A stretch of DNA of 64,000 bases from Pseudomonas sp. TH43. Its GTDB lineage: Bacteria > Pseudomonadota > Gammaproteobacteria > Pseudomonadales > Pseudomonadaceae. Shown here piece by piece: positions 1 to 7,364 of this stretch (position 1 is its first letter; each line of letters begins with the position of its first letter). Below the pieces are notes generated by a model, which saw only the letters and a program-made list of their open reading frames with translations, was not told the DNA's origin and ran no database searches. Position numbers and translations under genes: made by a program. The stretch covers positions 1,426,001-1,490,000 of the forward strand of contig NZ_JAEKFI010000001.1 in the NCBI RefSeq assembly GCF_016650635.1. Direction: 5' to 3'.

Positions 1-276
1 AGGGTCAAAGCCATAACGCATAACCGCCAACTGTTGCAGCCTTTCACCCCGACCATCTTGCCGGGCAATCTCGGAAAGGGCGGCTCCGATTTCCTGCGCA
101 ATTGCATCTGGACCCGCACCAGCGCCAAGAAGGATCCGGGAACCGGGTGTGCCCCGCGGCGCACAACCGCCCCACTCCATGATCGTCGCCATCGGGCTAC
201 CCATGCCTCCGGCTTCACCGGCATGCCGGCATTGCTCGCCCCAATGGTTCAGCAACAACTCCATCGTCTCAATCAT
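1..276 (-). CDS. Phage protein of unknown function, 3' end outside window
   Basis: A reading frame of 92 codons runs from an ATG at 274-276 to the window edge without a stop, so the gene is cut at its 3' end. The start has a G-rich ribosome-binding stretch (GGGGGCAGGG) just upstream. The protein begins MIETMELLLNHWGEQ and carries a segment MATIMEWGGCAPRGTPGS. This style of short protein is, from memory, common in Pseudomonas prophages just after the replication gene, in the position of a late antiterminator (Q-like) gene. The part that would show a helix-turn-helix is missing, so that role is only a guess from position. It is transcribed in the same direction as the primase operon, after the 9-mer repeat region. 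Confidence 0.5.
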   Translation of the reverse strand, partial: MIETMELLLNHWGEQCRHAGEAGGMGSPMATIMEWGGCAPRGTPGSRILLGAGAGPDAIAQEIGAALSEIARQDGRGERLQQLAVMRYGFDP

Positions 277-291
277 TGCCCTGCCCCCGTA

Positions 292-595
292 AAACCCAAC
301 CCGACACAGAAAATCCGCAACCCGACACAAAGCCAACACAGATAAATACCTTTAAATTCAATGCTTCAATCAAGCTTGAGTTGAGTGTGTTGGGTTTGTT
401 GGGTTTATCAGTCTTCGCATAAGAAAAAATTCCCTCCGTTGAATTCGTTGCAAAGAACGTCATGCATGCGCGTGCGCGACACAAAACCCAACACACCCCA
501 CACAACACCCGCGCAGGCATGTAATTCGGGCACTCAAATTGTGCGGGGTATTCAAAATCAACCCGACACACACCCAACACACCCAACACACTTTT
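292..595. repeat. Cluster of CCCRACACA 9-mers, possible replication origin
   Basis: This 327-base gap between the primase gene and the next gene has no convincing coding sequence. It holds repeated 9-mers. Exact CCCRACACA copies on the plus strand lie at 300-308, 321-329, 487-495, 562-570, 573-581 and 582-590. An exact inverted copy lies at 386-394. One-mismatch copies lie at 332-340, 395-403 (inverted) and 496-504. Two copies are perfect neighbours (573-590). An AT-rich patch (341-370, and 421-447) lies between the groups. Iterons beside a primase-helicase gene are typical of phage and plasmid origins; that this is an origin is inference. Confidence 0.6.
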
Positions 596-603
596 GAAAA
601 TAG

Positions 604-3303
604 TCATGCTGCAAGCGCCTTGATGTGATCCCAGCTGTCCACGTGCCAGCCCGCCAGCTTGGCCTTCGCCCGCCAGTTCTCCACCTGTTTGCCCAGCTCT
701 GCCGCCTTGAGTGATGGGGGCGGGGAAGCATCCAGATCCACAGGAAAGAAAAACGCGCCGAAGCGACGGTTATTGCCGTCAGTCCAGGGTATCGCCCGCG
801 TTTTATCCACCTCGGAACTGATGAATAGAGAGAACTTGGTCTGACTCATCACGTGCTCTTTGTTGCGCTGGCACCATTCGAGAAACAACGAATAGAGGTC
901 AGTCGAAAGACACGGCCCCCAAAGCCCATGCCCCAGCTCGCTGTACTTCCACAGATGCAAGAATGTTTGCCAGCCGGCCCGACTCAAGGCCACCAAACGC
1001 TCACGCGCCTCGGTCGATGGCGGCCGCGTGCGCTGGTTGAAGTCCCCTAGATCGATCGACAATAACCAACCGTAGAGCGCCGCCACCCCACCCTGCTCCA
1101 GTTCACGACCAATCGCCTTTTGCCTTGCGACTGGCAGGGTCTCCATAGGCCACATGACCAGCATTCGTCGATCACTGTCGCTGATTGGCCACGGAAGAAT
1201 CTCGTTGCTGAGAAACACCGCATTCATATGGTTGGCTTCTTCCCAGCCATTAATGAATTTCGACTCCATCCGCACCGTTTTACCAGTGATCAAGTGCTTG
1301 ATCTTGCCCACCTGGTTGTAACGTTGATCGCGACTGACGACCTCTTCAAAGACCGACCACAATTTGCGGCTTTGCCACGCGTTGAAACTGCTTTCCAACT
1401 GCGTCTGACCAACAGTCGCCGCGTATTGGCCATAAAGCATGCCGAGCGCGTCAGCGAACAACAGGCTCTTGCCCGAACCTTCCATAATCGAATGCATCAA
1501 CACAGCGGTGTCCATCTTGGCGCCCAAGTGCTGCAGCGGATACGCCAGCCAGCGAGTTAGCCAATCGGTTGCCGCTTCATCATGGTTACAAAGAAATGAG
1601 ATCAGCCAACGCAGGTTGGCACACGCTGCATCATCCCTGACTGGCTCAAGCGGCAACCCATCAAAGGTATTGATGTACACCGCAGGATCCTTCGTCATGG
1701 TCGGATCAAACACGATGTGTTCAACATCGACGGTGCGGCGCTCGCTGCTGTTCAACCACAACGGATAAGTGTCTCCCAGAGCCATCTTCACCGCGCCCTC
1801 GGCTATGCGCCGCTTCTTTTCGCGATCCCAAACGTCTTTGGTGCCATCGATGTAAACGTAGCGATCAGTTGGAGACATCCCGAATGCGCCGCCTTTCTTC
1901 CCAGCCATGCGGCGCGCCTGCTCGATGTCGCGAACATGGTCGTCAGATATCAGCCTCTTTCCAGTGTCGTCCAACCAGGCTTTGGCCAGAGGCTTGCCCA
2001 CACGAGCTTCGAAGGCGGACTTCTTCATTACCTTCGATTGTTCGCAATCCCACACGTGCGTGGTGCCCTCGACCAACGCAAAACGACGAAGAATATGGTC
2101 CAGCGTTATAACCTCCCCCGCCCCCCTGTCAGGAGCAGGAGCGGCCTCGCTGGACGGACATGTTTCGTTGGAGATAGGCCCGCTCAATTCGCCGGATGGG
2201 GTCTGGGGAAGATCATACGGATCTGGACGGGCAGCGTGCTGCATGCCCAACATTCGCGCAGCATCCTTCACAGCCTTCGACTGGTCGCCGCCGTGCTCGA
2301 GTAAGCAGAACACTTCAAAGGCATCGTTCTGATGTCCGTTCGCGAGAGGATCAGCACCGTGGTGCGAGTAAACCTTGCCCTCACTGATCGTTACCCCTGG
2401 CAGACCGGTGCTGCTTTGAGGGTACAGCCATTTACTGCCTCGCTTGATGTACCCATGGGCGCGAAGAAGCTCCGCAACATCGTGACAACGGTTGAATTCA
2501 TCAATCACCGAGGGTCGTCTGCCGCCACCGAGTGCAGGACGCTTTGGGGCTTTGACCGGTGGCGTCGGTGGCGCAACCACCCATGGACACGCAGCTTCAG
2601 CATCTCGCTTAAAAAACTCCCAATTTTGCCAAATGGTAAGCAGTTCGTGGGTCAGCGTCGGCAGCCCCTCAGTGGCACTTGGTGCAGTTTTCCATATATA
2701 GGGTTTGCCGGTACCGGGATGTATCGAGGGTGGGAAAACGTCTTGCACCAATCCCGCACGTAATTCAAAGACCGTGAAGCGTTTGAACGGCTCGGCTTCG
2801 GCTCGCGCAGCAGCTTCTGCGGCGAGATCACCTTGCTCTTTCGCAGCTTTGGCCTTGTCCATCAGCTTTTTGAAAATCGAGCCGTAGGGGTCTTTTTCAT
2901 TCGGCCATGAAAGTGAGTGACGCGTGAGTTCGATGCCTTCCGGCACCTTGAACACAACCCGGAATCGCAGCGGATTCCCGACGATAGTCGGGAACACCAC
3001 TGCCATCGCATCAAGATCAAGGCCCAGCAGTTCATACAGAACATGTCGCGTCCATTGAACGTCATCAACATCCAATGAGCAAACGCGGCTCGGCCCCAGT
3101 ACGACGCCGAGATTGTGATTAGGGTTTCGTTGCCAGAACGCCTCGGCTGTCTCGGAATCGGTGATATAGCCTCCGGGCTTATTCCACCCTAGGCCTTTCG
3201 GGGCCTTTTCACCTGGATCTATCGATACGAGTGCCAAATCAAAAGTACTGATGTAGCGCTTTGCCCATGTAGCGATGGCTGTTCCTTTGCCCGATTCACT
3301 CAT
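604..3303 (-). CDS. Phage/plasmid-type primase-helicase (Prim-Pol plus SF3-like ATPase)
   Basis: This 899-residue replication protein has two parts. The N-terminal ~250 residues look like a bifunctional primase-polymerase domain (GLGWNKPGG near residue 40, then the acidic pair in SLDVDD). The C-terminal part resembles DUF5906/D5-like helicases, with a Walker A loop MEGSGKS near residue 600 and a following FEEVV segment. It would prime and unwind DNA at the element's own origin. The start at 3303 is chosen because ATGA overlaps the stop of the zinc-finger gene; an upstream in-frame ATG at 3348 would overlap that gene more. It is the last gene of the leftward CII-like/zinc-finger/primase operon and is followed by the 9-mer cluster. 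Confidence 0.85.
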   Translation of the reverse strand: MSESGKGTAIATWAKRYISTFDLALVSIDPGEKAPKGLGWNKPGGYITDSETAEAFWQRNPNHNLGVVLGPSRVCSLDVDDVQWTRHVLYELLGLDLDAMAVVFPTIVGNPLRFRVVFKVPEGIELTRHSLSWPNEKDPYGSIFKKLMDKAKAAKEQGDLAAEAAARAEAEPFKRFTVFELRAGLVQDVFPPSIHPGTGKPYIWKTAPSATEGLPTLTHELLTIWQNWEFFKRDAEAACPWVVAPPTPPVKAPKRPALGGGRRPSVIDEFNRCHDVAELLRAHGYIKRGSKWLYPQSSTGLPGVTISEGKVYSHHGADPLANGHQNDAFEVFCLLEHGGDQSKAVKDAARMLGMQHAARPDPYDLPQTPSGELSGPISNETCPSSEAAPAPDRGAGEVITLDHILRRFALVEGTTHVWDCEQSKVMKKSAFEARVGKPLAKAWLDDTGKRLISDDHVRDIEQARRMAGKKGGAFGMSPTDRYVYIDGTKDVWDREKKRRIAEGAVKMALGDTYPLWLNSSERRTVDVEHIVFDPTMTKDPAVYINTFDGLPLEPVRDDAACANLRWLISFLCNHDEAATDWLTRWLAYPLQHLGAKMDTAVLMHSIMEGSGKSLLFADALGMLYGQYAATVGQTQLESSFNAWQSRKLWSVFEEVVSRDQRYNQVGKIKHLITGKTVRMESKFINGWEEANHMNAVFLSNEILPWPISDSDRRMLVMWPMETLPVARQKAIGRELEQGGVAALYGWLLSIDLGDFNQRTRPPSTEARERLVALSRAGWQTFLHLWKYSELGHGLWGPCLSTDLYSLFLEWCQRNKEHVMSQTKFSLFISSEVDKTRAIPWTDGNNRRFGAFFFPVDLDASPPPSLKAAELGKQVENWRAKAKLAGWHVDSWDHIKALAA

Positions 3304-3506
3304 CGCCGAGCCTCCCGCAACTCCTGACAAGAGACACAGGTTTCGCAACCTTCAACCTTCTGCTGTCGAAGCAACGGGATTGGTTCGTCGCAGTCGTCAC
3401 AGAACTGCGCGCTAACGCGGCTCGTTGGCATGCGGCGACTGCGATGAATAGCAACATCAAGCAGGTATTGCGCCTGCTCGTTTGCGCGGTCGATATCATC
3501 AGCCAT
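3300..3506 (-). CDS. TraR/DksA-type C4 zinc-finger protein
   Basis: A 68-residue protein starting MADDIDRANEQAQ. It carries the pattern CDDC then 17 residues then CVSC, the C4 zinc finger of the TraR/DksA family. Small phage members of this family bind the secondary channel of RNA polymerase and mimic DksA; whether this one does is untested. The start at 3506 overlaps the end of the upstream CII-like gene by 8 bases, and its stop overlaps the primase start (ATGA), so the three genes are probably translationally coupled. A longer in-frame start at 3536 is possible but less consistent with this arrangement. Confidence 0.8.
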   Translation of the reverse strand: MADDIDRANEQAQYLLDVAIHRSRRMPTSRVSAQFCDDCDEPIPLLRQQKVEGCETCVSCQELREARR

Positions 3507-3987
3507 TGATGCGATCCTCCATCGCCTGACGAGCACCCGCCATGATGCCGAGGACTTCGCGAATCACATCCATTCCGTACTTTTCGAGATCCACGACTTC
3601 ATGAAGCTCCCAGACGTTGTCCGCCGCGCCGTCGTGCATCTTGGCCACGAATTCACCGGTTTCCCCGAGTAGCTTACCAACCGCTTTCAAGGCATCACGG
3701 GTTGCCGGTACGGGCACGGGCTGGTACCAAACCGCACCTGCTGGTCGCATCAATGCGTCCAGCAGGCGAGGATCAGCGGTCAGCCTGATCACTTCCTCAA
3801 GCTCATCTGGATTCAGCCAGCGGCGTTCTTCATCGAGCTTTAGTTTCTTCTGGAGGGTGTCGTTGTCCAACACCATTTCAAAGGCAAGGGCGGTGATTCC
3901 GCCCTTGTAGTCACGACCAGCGCGATAAATCGCTTGGCGTAGTGGCAGGACCGGACCAGCGTCCGGCAAAAGATCTGTGCGACTCAT
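3499..3987 (-). CDS. CII-like phage regulatory protein
   Basis: A 162-residue protein resembling the phage regulatory CII family (Pfam Phage_CII type). It starts MSRTDLLPDAG, with a segment GGITALAFEM then DNDTLQKKL typical of the helix-turn-helix that begins these proteins. It is the first gene of the operon that continues into the zinc-finger and primase genes, and would regulate lysogeny or early transcription. The start at 3987 has AGGGGA upstream, but this site lies inside a 21-bp palindrome (3990-4010). An in-frame ATG at 4062 has the context CACAGCACATG, shared with two other starts in this element, so a 187-residue form cannot be excluded. Confidence 0.75.
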   Translation of the reverse strand: MSRTDLLPDAGPVLPLRQAIYRAGRDYKGGITALAFEMVLDNDTLQKKLKLDEERRWLNPDELEEVIRLTADPRLLDALMRPAGAVWYQPVPVPATRDALKAVGKLLGETGEFVAKMHDGAADNVWELHEVVDLEKYGMDVIREVLGIMAGARQAMEDRING

Positions 3988-3989
3988 AA

Positions 3990-4010
3990 CCGTAAATCCC
4001 CTGTTTACGG
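3990..4010. promoter_or_regulatory. Palindrome over the CII-like gene's ribosome-binding site
   Basis: CCGTAAA at 3990-3996 and its perfect inverse TTTACGG at 4004-4010 flank a 7-base centre that includes the AGGGG ribosome-binding site for the start at 3987. It could be an operator or an RNA hairpin that hides the ribosome-binding site. A smaller inverted pair, TAGGG/CCCTA, lies next to it at 4024-4037. Confidence 0.55.
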
Positions 4011-4096
4011 TGTAGCAATAGCCTAGGGCAAACCCTATCCTATGACCACGACCGATGTGCATGTGCTGTGTATCGTCGTAGTCGGGCTGGGGGATT

Positions 4097-4108
4097 CTTT
4101 GGTGAGAG
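4097..4108 (-). repeat. Leader motif CTCTCACCAAAG, copy 1
   Basis: Read on the minus strand this is CTCTCACCAAAG, upstream of the CII-like gene. It lies in the loop of a GCTGGGG/CCCCAGC hairpin. The same 12-mer, or an 11-base match, occurs upstream of three rightward units at 5220, 7341 and 8205. Confidence 0.6.
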
Positions 4109-4126
4109 GCCCCAGCTCGACACCTT

Positions 4127-4324
4127 TTAAGCTGCCGACTTAAGATCGGCCGCTTCTTTCTCTTGGGTGTATAGGCATTCGATTGCCTTACCCGTTACGT
4201 ATCGAACATCTGCACCTTTCGCGGCGCGATTGATAGTCGGCTGTGTTGTTCCTACGCGATCTGCAATAACTCTCTGGGACAAACCAGACCGCAGCAGCTC
4301 CGCAAGCATTTCTTGGATAGTCAT
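4127..4324 (-). CDS. Cro-like helix-turn-helix regulator
   Basis: A 65-residue protein starting MTIQEMLAELLRSGLSQ. The run LSQRVIADRVGTTQPTINRA is a canonical helix-turn-helix. Its size and its divergent position opposite the CI-like repressor make it the Cro-equivalent. The start at 4324 is preceded by GGTGA; an in-frame start at 4414 would run through the operator-promoter region and is rejected. A promoter fits well on the minus strand: TTGAAT at 4381-4386, 17-base spacer, TATTGT at 4358-4363, with the -35 inside the operator palindrome. Confidence 0.8.
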   Translation of the reverse strand: MTIQEMLAELLRSGLSQRVIADRVGTTQPTINRAAKGADVRYVTGKAIECLYTQEKEAADLKSAA

Positions 4325-4357
4325 ATCGTTCACCGATGCGCTTTCGCATTGACCGCA

Positions 4358-4389
4358 ACAATACACAAACGTATTGAATGATTCAATAC
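4358..4389 (-). promoter_or_regulatory. Cro-side early promoter with 19-bp operator
   Basis: The operator GTATTGA-N5-TCAATAC lies at 4371-4389 and is a perfect palindrome. On the minus strand its TTGAAT (4381-4386) serves as -35 and TATTGT (4358-4363) as -10, 17 bases apart. The same palindrome offers TTGAAT (4374-4379) as a -35 in the other direction toward the repressor gene, with a weak GATACG 17 bases on. A further half-site CAATAC lies at 4359-4364. Confidence 0.7.
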
Positions 4390-4426
4390 ACTTGCCGATA
4401 CGTTTTTGAATCAAGGCATAGAAAAA

Positions 4427-5104
4427 GTGATCGGAGACCGCATCGCCCAGCGCATGCAGGAATTGGGGCTGTCAGAAGGCGAACTCGGCCGACGCTCCGG
4501 TGTTCCGCAACCGACAATTCATAGAATTGTGACGAACGCGGTAGCCAGTCCACGCCATGAAAATATCGAAAAGATCAGCAGAGCCTTGAAGGTCAGTAGC
4601 AACTGGCTTTGGAAGGGAGGCGAACACAAAGACCCGATTATTGATCAGGGCGCTCCATCTGCGAATGAAACTAACGTCGAACCTGGGCCAGCAATTAAAG
4701 GCTACGTCCCTCTAATTTCATGGGTTCAAGCCGGCGCATGGTGTGAGATTGAGGACGTTAGAACCCTTGATGATGCAGAGTTATGGCTGCCATGCGCCGC
4801 TTCCCACAGCAGCCAAAGCTATGCCCTTCGAGTACGCGGACTGTCCATGTTCAATCAACATGAACGGAGGTCCTTCCGAGACGGAGACATCATTTTTGTT
4901 GATCCCGCGAAAGATGCGGAAAATGGTTCTCTCGTGATTGCAAAACTCTTGGATAGCCAAGAAGCAACATTCAAGCAGTTAGTCATGGAGGGCAGCCGCC
5001 GGTTTCTAAAACCGTTGAATCCAGCATGGCCGGAGCCAATCATTGAGTTAGGGTCCGACGCCATAATTTGCGGCGTAGTATTCTCGAAGCTCGAAATTTT
5101 CTAA
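4427..5104 (+). CDS. CI-like phage repressor with S24 (LexA-like) domain
   Basis: About 225 residues. The N-terminal helix-turn-helix (LSEGELGRRSGVPQPTIHRIV) binds DNA. The C-terminal S24 peptidase domain (from about residue 95) has the Ala-Gly cleavage pair in VQAGAW, the catalytic serine in RGLSM and the likely lysine in LVIAKL. It should maintain lysogeny and cleave itself when RecA is activated by DNA damage. The start is uncertain: GTG at 4427 has AAGG ten bases upstream, while TTG at 4406 would add seven residues but has no visible ribosome-binding site. A strong terminator follows the gene. Two operators with identical half-sites flank it. Confidence 0.85.
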   Translation: MIGDRIAQRMQELGLSEGELGRRSGVPQPTIHRIVTNAVASPRHENIEKISRALKVSSNWLWKGGEHKDPIIDQGAPSANETNVEPGPAIKGYVPLISWVQAGAWCEIEDVRTLDDAELWLPCAASHSSQSYALRVRGLSMFNQHERRSFRDGDIIFVDPAKDAENGSLVIAKLLDSQEATFKQLVMEGSRRFLKPLNPAWPEPIIELGSDAIICGVVFSKLEIF

Positions 5105-5123
5105 TACATTCCACAAAAAAAGC

Positions 5124-5147
5124 CCCGCAGCGATGCGGGTTTTTTTT
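5124..5147 (+). terminator. Intrinsic terminator of the repressor gene
   Basis: CCCGCA (5124-5129), loop GCGA, TGCGGG (5134-5139), followed by eight T residues. It separates the repressor from the next promoter. Confidence 0.85.
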
Positions 5148-5167
5148 GGCACAAGCAAAAATCAATT

Positions 5168-5206
5168 CAAATACGTATTGACTCAGTCAATACGTATTTG
5201 TATCGT
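5168..5206 (+). promoter_or_regulatory. Early rightward promoter inside a 33-bp palindrome operator
   Basis: Bases 5168-5200 form a perfect palindrome (16+1+16). Its core GTATTGA-N5-TCAATAC (5175-5193) has the same half-sites and spacing as the operator at 4371-4389. TTGACT (5178-5183), a 17-base spacer and TATCGT (5201-5206) form a good promoter whose -35 lies in the operator. Repression of the downstream early genes by the CI-like protein is inferred. Confidence 0.75.
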
Positions 5207-5219
5207 TTGCATCGTAAAT

Positions 5220-5231
5220 CTCTCACCAAAG
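5220..5231 (+). repeat. Leader motif CTCTCACCAAAG, copy 2
   Basis: This copy lies just downstream of the operator-controlled promoter and supplies the weak ribosome-binding stretch AAAGAG before the ATG at 5241. Confidence 0.6.
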
Positions 5232-5240
5232 AGTACGATC

Positions 5241-5441
5241 ATGCGAACCACACAGCACAGCAACACTCGCTGCCCGGTGTACCTACACCCTGCAGCTTGC
5301 ACTAGCCCAGCAGCCGTTGAAGCGATTCAAAAGCACACCGGCCTACTGGTAATTGTCACGCCGCCGGGCACTCGCTTGGCACCTTCGAAAGCAAATGTCG
5401 TCGCTCACAAACCCGAACCATTCGGGGGTGATGCAGCATGA
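5241..5441 (+). CDS. Small phage protein of unknown function
   Basis: A 66-residue protein starting MRTTQHSNTRCPVYLHPAA. No family is recognised. It is the first gene of the rightward early operon; the start is chosen because it directly follows the promoter and AAAGAG. An in-frame start at 5133 would lie before the operator and is rejected. Its end overlaps the kinase start (ATGA at 5438), which supports it being translated. Confidence 0.65.
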   Translation: MRTTQHSNTRCPVYLHPAACTSPAAVEAIQKHTGLLVIVTPPGTRLAPSKANVVAHKPEPFGGDAA

Positions 5442-6004
5442 AGCCTCTATTAATCGGCCTCGCTGGCGTTGCTCGTTCTGGCAAAGACACAGCCGCGCAG
5501 CATCTGGTCAACCATCATGGGTTCCAGTCCTACGCATTCGCCGACCCGCTCCGTGACGGCTTGATGAATATCCTCAACTTGAGTCCGTGCGATTTCGAAG
5601 GAGAGCAAAAGGAACGAGTTCTACCGTGGCTGGGTCGCTCTCCACGCTACCTGATGCAGACACTCGGCACCGAGTGGGGCCGTGACAAAGTGCACCCCGA
5701 GTTATGGCTGCTACTGGCTTCGCAAAATCTCGACCTAATGGCCCGTACCTACGACACCGCTCGCGGCTTCGTAGTCAGCGACCTGCGATTCGAGAATGAA
5801 GCGTCATTCATCCGCCAGCGCGGCGGAATTGTGATCCATATCCAGCGCACCGCAGCAAATGCCGTGGCGCCGCATCGTAGCGAAGGCGGCATCTGGGGTA
5901 CCGAGGGCGACTGGTTCCTACCGAATGACGGGACCATTGAAGCCCTTCAAATCAATCTCAACGAGATTGTGGACACGCTACACACACGCGCAGCAGTCGT
6001 CTGA
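5438..6004 (+). CDS. Deoxynucleoside monophosphate kinase-like protein
   Basis: A 188-residue P-loop protein. The N-terminus LIGLAGVARSGKDTAAQ contains a Walker A loop (residues 10-18) of the kind seen in phage dNMP kinases and related nucleotide kinases. Further on, VVSDLRFENE resembles the conserved segment after the lid region. Such enzymes phosphorylate dNMPs to feed phage DNA synthesis. It overlaps the preceding small gene by four bases. The exact nucleotide specificity cannot be read from sequence. Confidence 0.75.
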   Translation: MKPLLIGLAGVARSGKDTAAQHLVNHHGFQSYAFADPLRDGLMNILNLSPCDFEGEQKERVLPWLGRSPRYLMQTLGTEWGRDKVHPELWLLLASQNLDLMARTYDTARGFVVSDLRFENEASFIRQRGGIVIHIQRTAANAVAPHRSEGGIWGTEGDWFLPNDGTIEALQINLNEIVDTLHTRAAVV

Positions 6005-6014
6005 GGATCGCACA

Positions 6015-6293
6015 ATGACGAACCGCACCCTCGACGAAACAGCCGCATTGCTCGGACTCAAGCCCCGCGCCTTCCGCGCCAGGTTGCGCGAGCTGGGCAT
6101 TCTCAACAGCAGTGGCGATCTAGCCAGCCAGCACCGTGATCGCGGCTATCTGTATTCGGATCCGCGCAGCACCCTGATTCCATCCCTCAACAAGTGCCGT
6201 CATTACTCCGTGGTGATGGTGAAGGAAGAAGGGATTGAATGGCTGGCCAAGAAACTTGGAATCATCATCACCAAAAAGGACGCCGCTGCATGA
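6015..6293 (+). CDS. KilAC/antirepressor-like DNA-binding protein
   Basis: A 92-residue protein starting MTNRTLDETAALLGLKPRAF. The pattern ETAALLG...RELGIL, then GYLYSDPR and VMVKEEGIEWLAKKL, matches the C-terminal KilAC domain of phage antirepressors, here as a stand-alone protein without the N-terminal Bro/Ant domain. It may counter the repressor or act in early regulation. The start at 6015 follows GAGGATCGCACA. Its stop overlaps the next start at 6290 (ATGA). Confidence 0.65.
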   Translation: MTNRTLDETAALLGLKPRAFRARLRELGILNSSGDLASQHRDRGYLYSDPRSTLIPSLNKCRHYSVVMVKEEGIEWLAKKLGIIITKKDAAA

Positions 6294-6673
6294 AAACAAA
6301 CAACCTCAATGCCTACACGCAAGCCCTCGGCGCCCTGAAGCTGATCCCGATCTACTTGAACTGCCCGGGGGTAGTCAGCCGCGCAACGCTCGTTGGCGCC
6401 TCGACGGAAGCCATCCAATTACTAGAAAGCATGCCCGTACTAAGCACCGAGCTGGCCGAGGTATTTCGCTGCGTCAACAACGTGATCCTTGACGGGCAAG
6501 TCGCCTACGTTACGCCGACCAACTCGCCTGAGTTCCCATTCGGCGCGGTGGTGGCCGACGCCAAGGGCAACATCTGCGCGGCTGCCATGGGCAAAAGTAA
6601 AGAAGGCCTCGCCGAGCTGATTCGCCTCAAGTTGCTGCCCCCATCGGAGGGGTACGGGGAGAGCGCAGCGTGA
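6290..6673 (+). CDS. Phage protein of unknown function
   Basis: A 127-residue protein starting MKTNNLNAYTQALGALK. No domain is recognised. It is predicted soluble, without signal peptide or membrane segment. It overlaps the KilAC-like gene by four bases and the following PrtN-like gene by four (GTGA at 6670), so it is part of one tightly packed operon. Confidence 0.65.
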   Translation: MKTNNLNAYTQALGALKLIPIYLNCPGVVSRATLVGASTEAIQLLESMPVLSTELAEVFRCVNNVILDGQVAYVTPTNSPEFPFGAVVADAKGNICAAAMGKSKEGLAELIRLKLLPPSEGYGESAA

Positions 6674-6912
6674 GCAACACACTTGAACAATTGCGACGTC
6701 AGTTCGCTACTCCATGCCCGACCTTGGCAGCAGTTCGGGAACAGTACTTCGCACACATTCGCACCGACCGCTACCTACTGGCCGAGATCAAGGCAGGTCG
6801 TATCGCGCTGGTCGTGAAGCGTTTGCACGGGTCGGCTCGCGCACAACGAGTGGTGTACCTGCACGACCTGGCCGAGTTCCTCGACACCCAAGCGGCAAAG
6901 CAAGCGGCTTGA
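6670..6912 (+). CDS. PrtN-like (pyocin activator family) protein, divergent
   Basis: An 80-residue protein from a GTG start at 6670. The layout AVREQYFAHIRTDRYLLAEIKAGRIALVV...VYLHDLAEFLDTQ resembles the pyocin activator PrtN family: a tyrosine-containing helix, a basic helix, then HLxDLAxxID. It is a more distant member than the protein at 8296-8562. PrtN activates pyocin genes in P. aeruginosa; in a prophage the role is probably regulation of phage genes. It overlaps the upstream gene by four bases. Confidence 0.6.
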   Translation: MSNTLEQLRRQFATPCPTLAAVREQYFAHIRTDRYLLAEIKAGRIALVVKRLHGSARAQRVVYLHDLAEFLDTQAAKQAA

Positions 6913-6972
6913 TTTCAACGGTCGCCTCTGCCGTCCAGAGGCAAACAAATCGCACATCAATAGGCACAGCAC

Positions 6973-7323
6973 ATGAAACCTACGGATACGGCCGAATTCA
7001 TCGGCGAACTCAACGCAGGCGTCTTCGCCAATCAGATCGGTCACGCCCTTTCTGAAGTGGCATCTGGAGTTGTTGATAACGGCAAAGTCGGCTCGGTAAC
7101 TCTGACCTTCACCTTGAAGCAGATCGCCAACAGTCATCAAGTCACCGTCAATCACAAGCTCGCCTACAAGGTGCCTACCAAACGCGGCAGCCGTACCGAG
7201 GACACCACCCTCGACACCCCGATGCACGTCAATGAGGGCGGTCGCCTGACTTTGTTCGCCGAAGCCCCGCGCGCCGGTCAGCTATTCAACCGCGACGACG
7301 CACCGATTCACGCGAAGTCCTAA
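6973..7323 (+). CDS. Phage protein of unknown function next to DUF2303 gene
   Basis: A 116-residue soluble protein starting MKPTDTAEFIGELN. No catalytic motif is seen. It contains a beta-rich central part (SVTLTFTLKQI) and ends FNRDDAPIHAKS. It sits in the early operon just before the DUF2303 gene. From memory, Pseudomonas prophages often carry this pair together. The start has the context CACAGCACATG shared with two other starts in this element. Confidence 0.6.
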   Translation: MKPTDTAEFIGELNAGVFANQIGHALSEVASGVVDNGKVGSVTLTFTLKQIANSHQVTVNHKLAYKVPTKRGSRTEDTTLDTPMHVNEGGRLTLFAEAPRAGQLFNRDDAPIHAKS

Positions 7324-7340
7324 ACCGTTCGATTCCAAAC

Positions 7341-7352
7341 CTCTCACCAAAG
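7341..7352 (+). repeat. Leader motif CTCTCACCAAAG, copy 3
   Basis: This copy continues into GAAG and so forms the ribosome-binding site (AAAGGAAG) of the DUF2303 gene at 7365. Confidence 0.6.
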
Positions 7353-7364
7353 GAAGTCGATTCA

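Noticed and set aside
34..345. Plus-strand frame of 103 codons at the left edge
   Set aside because: It lies opposite the minus-strand gene that has a good start and family-like sequence, and extends into the 9-mer repeats.
269..607. Minus-strand frame of 112 codons across the 9-mer cluster
   Set aside because: Its codons are made of the repeats (many Cys and Val from TGTGTTGGG), it overlaps the starts of neighbouring genes and has no ribosome-binding site.
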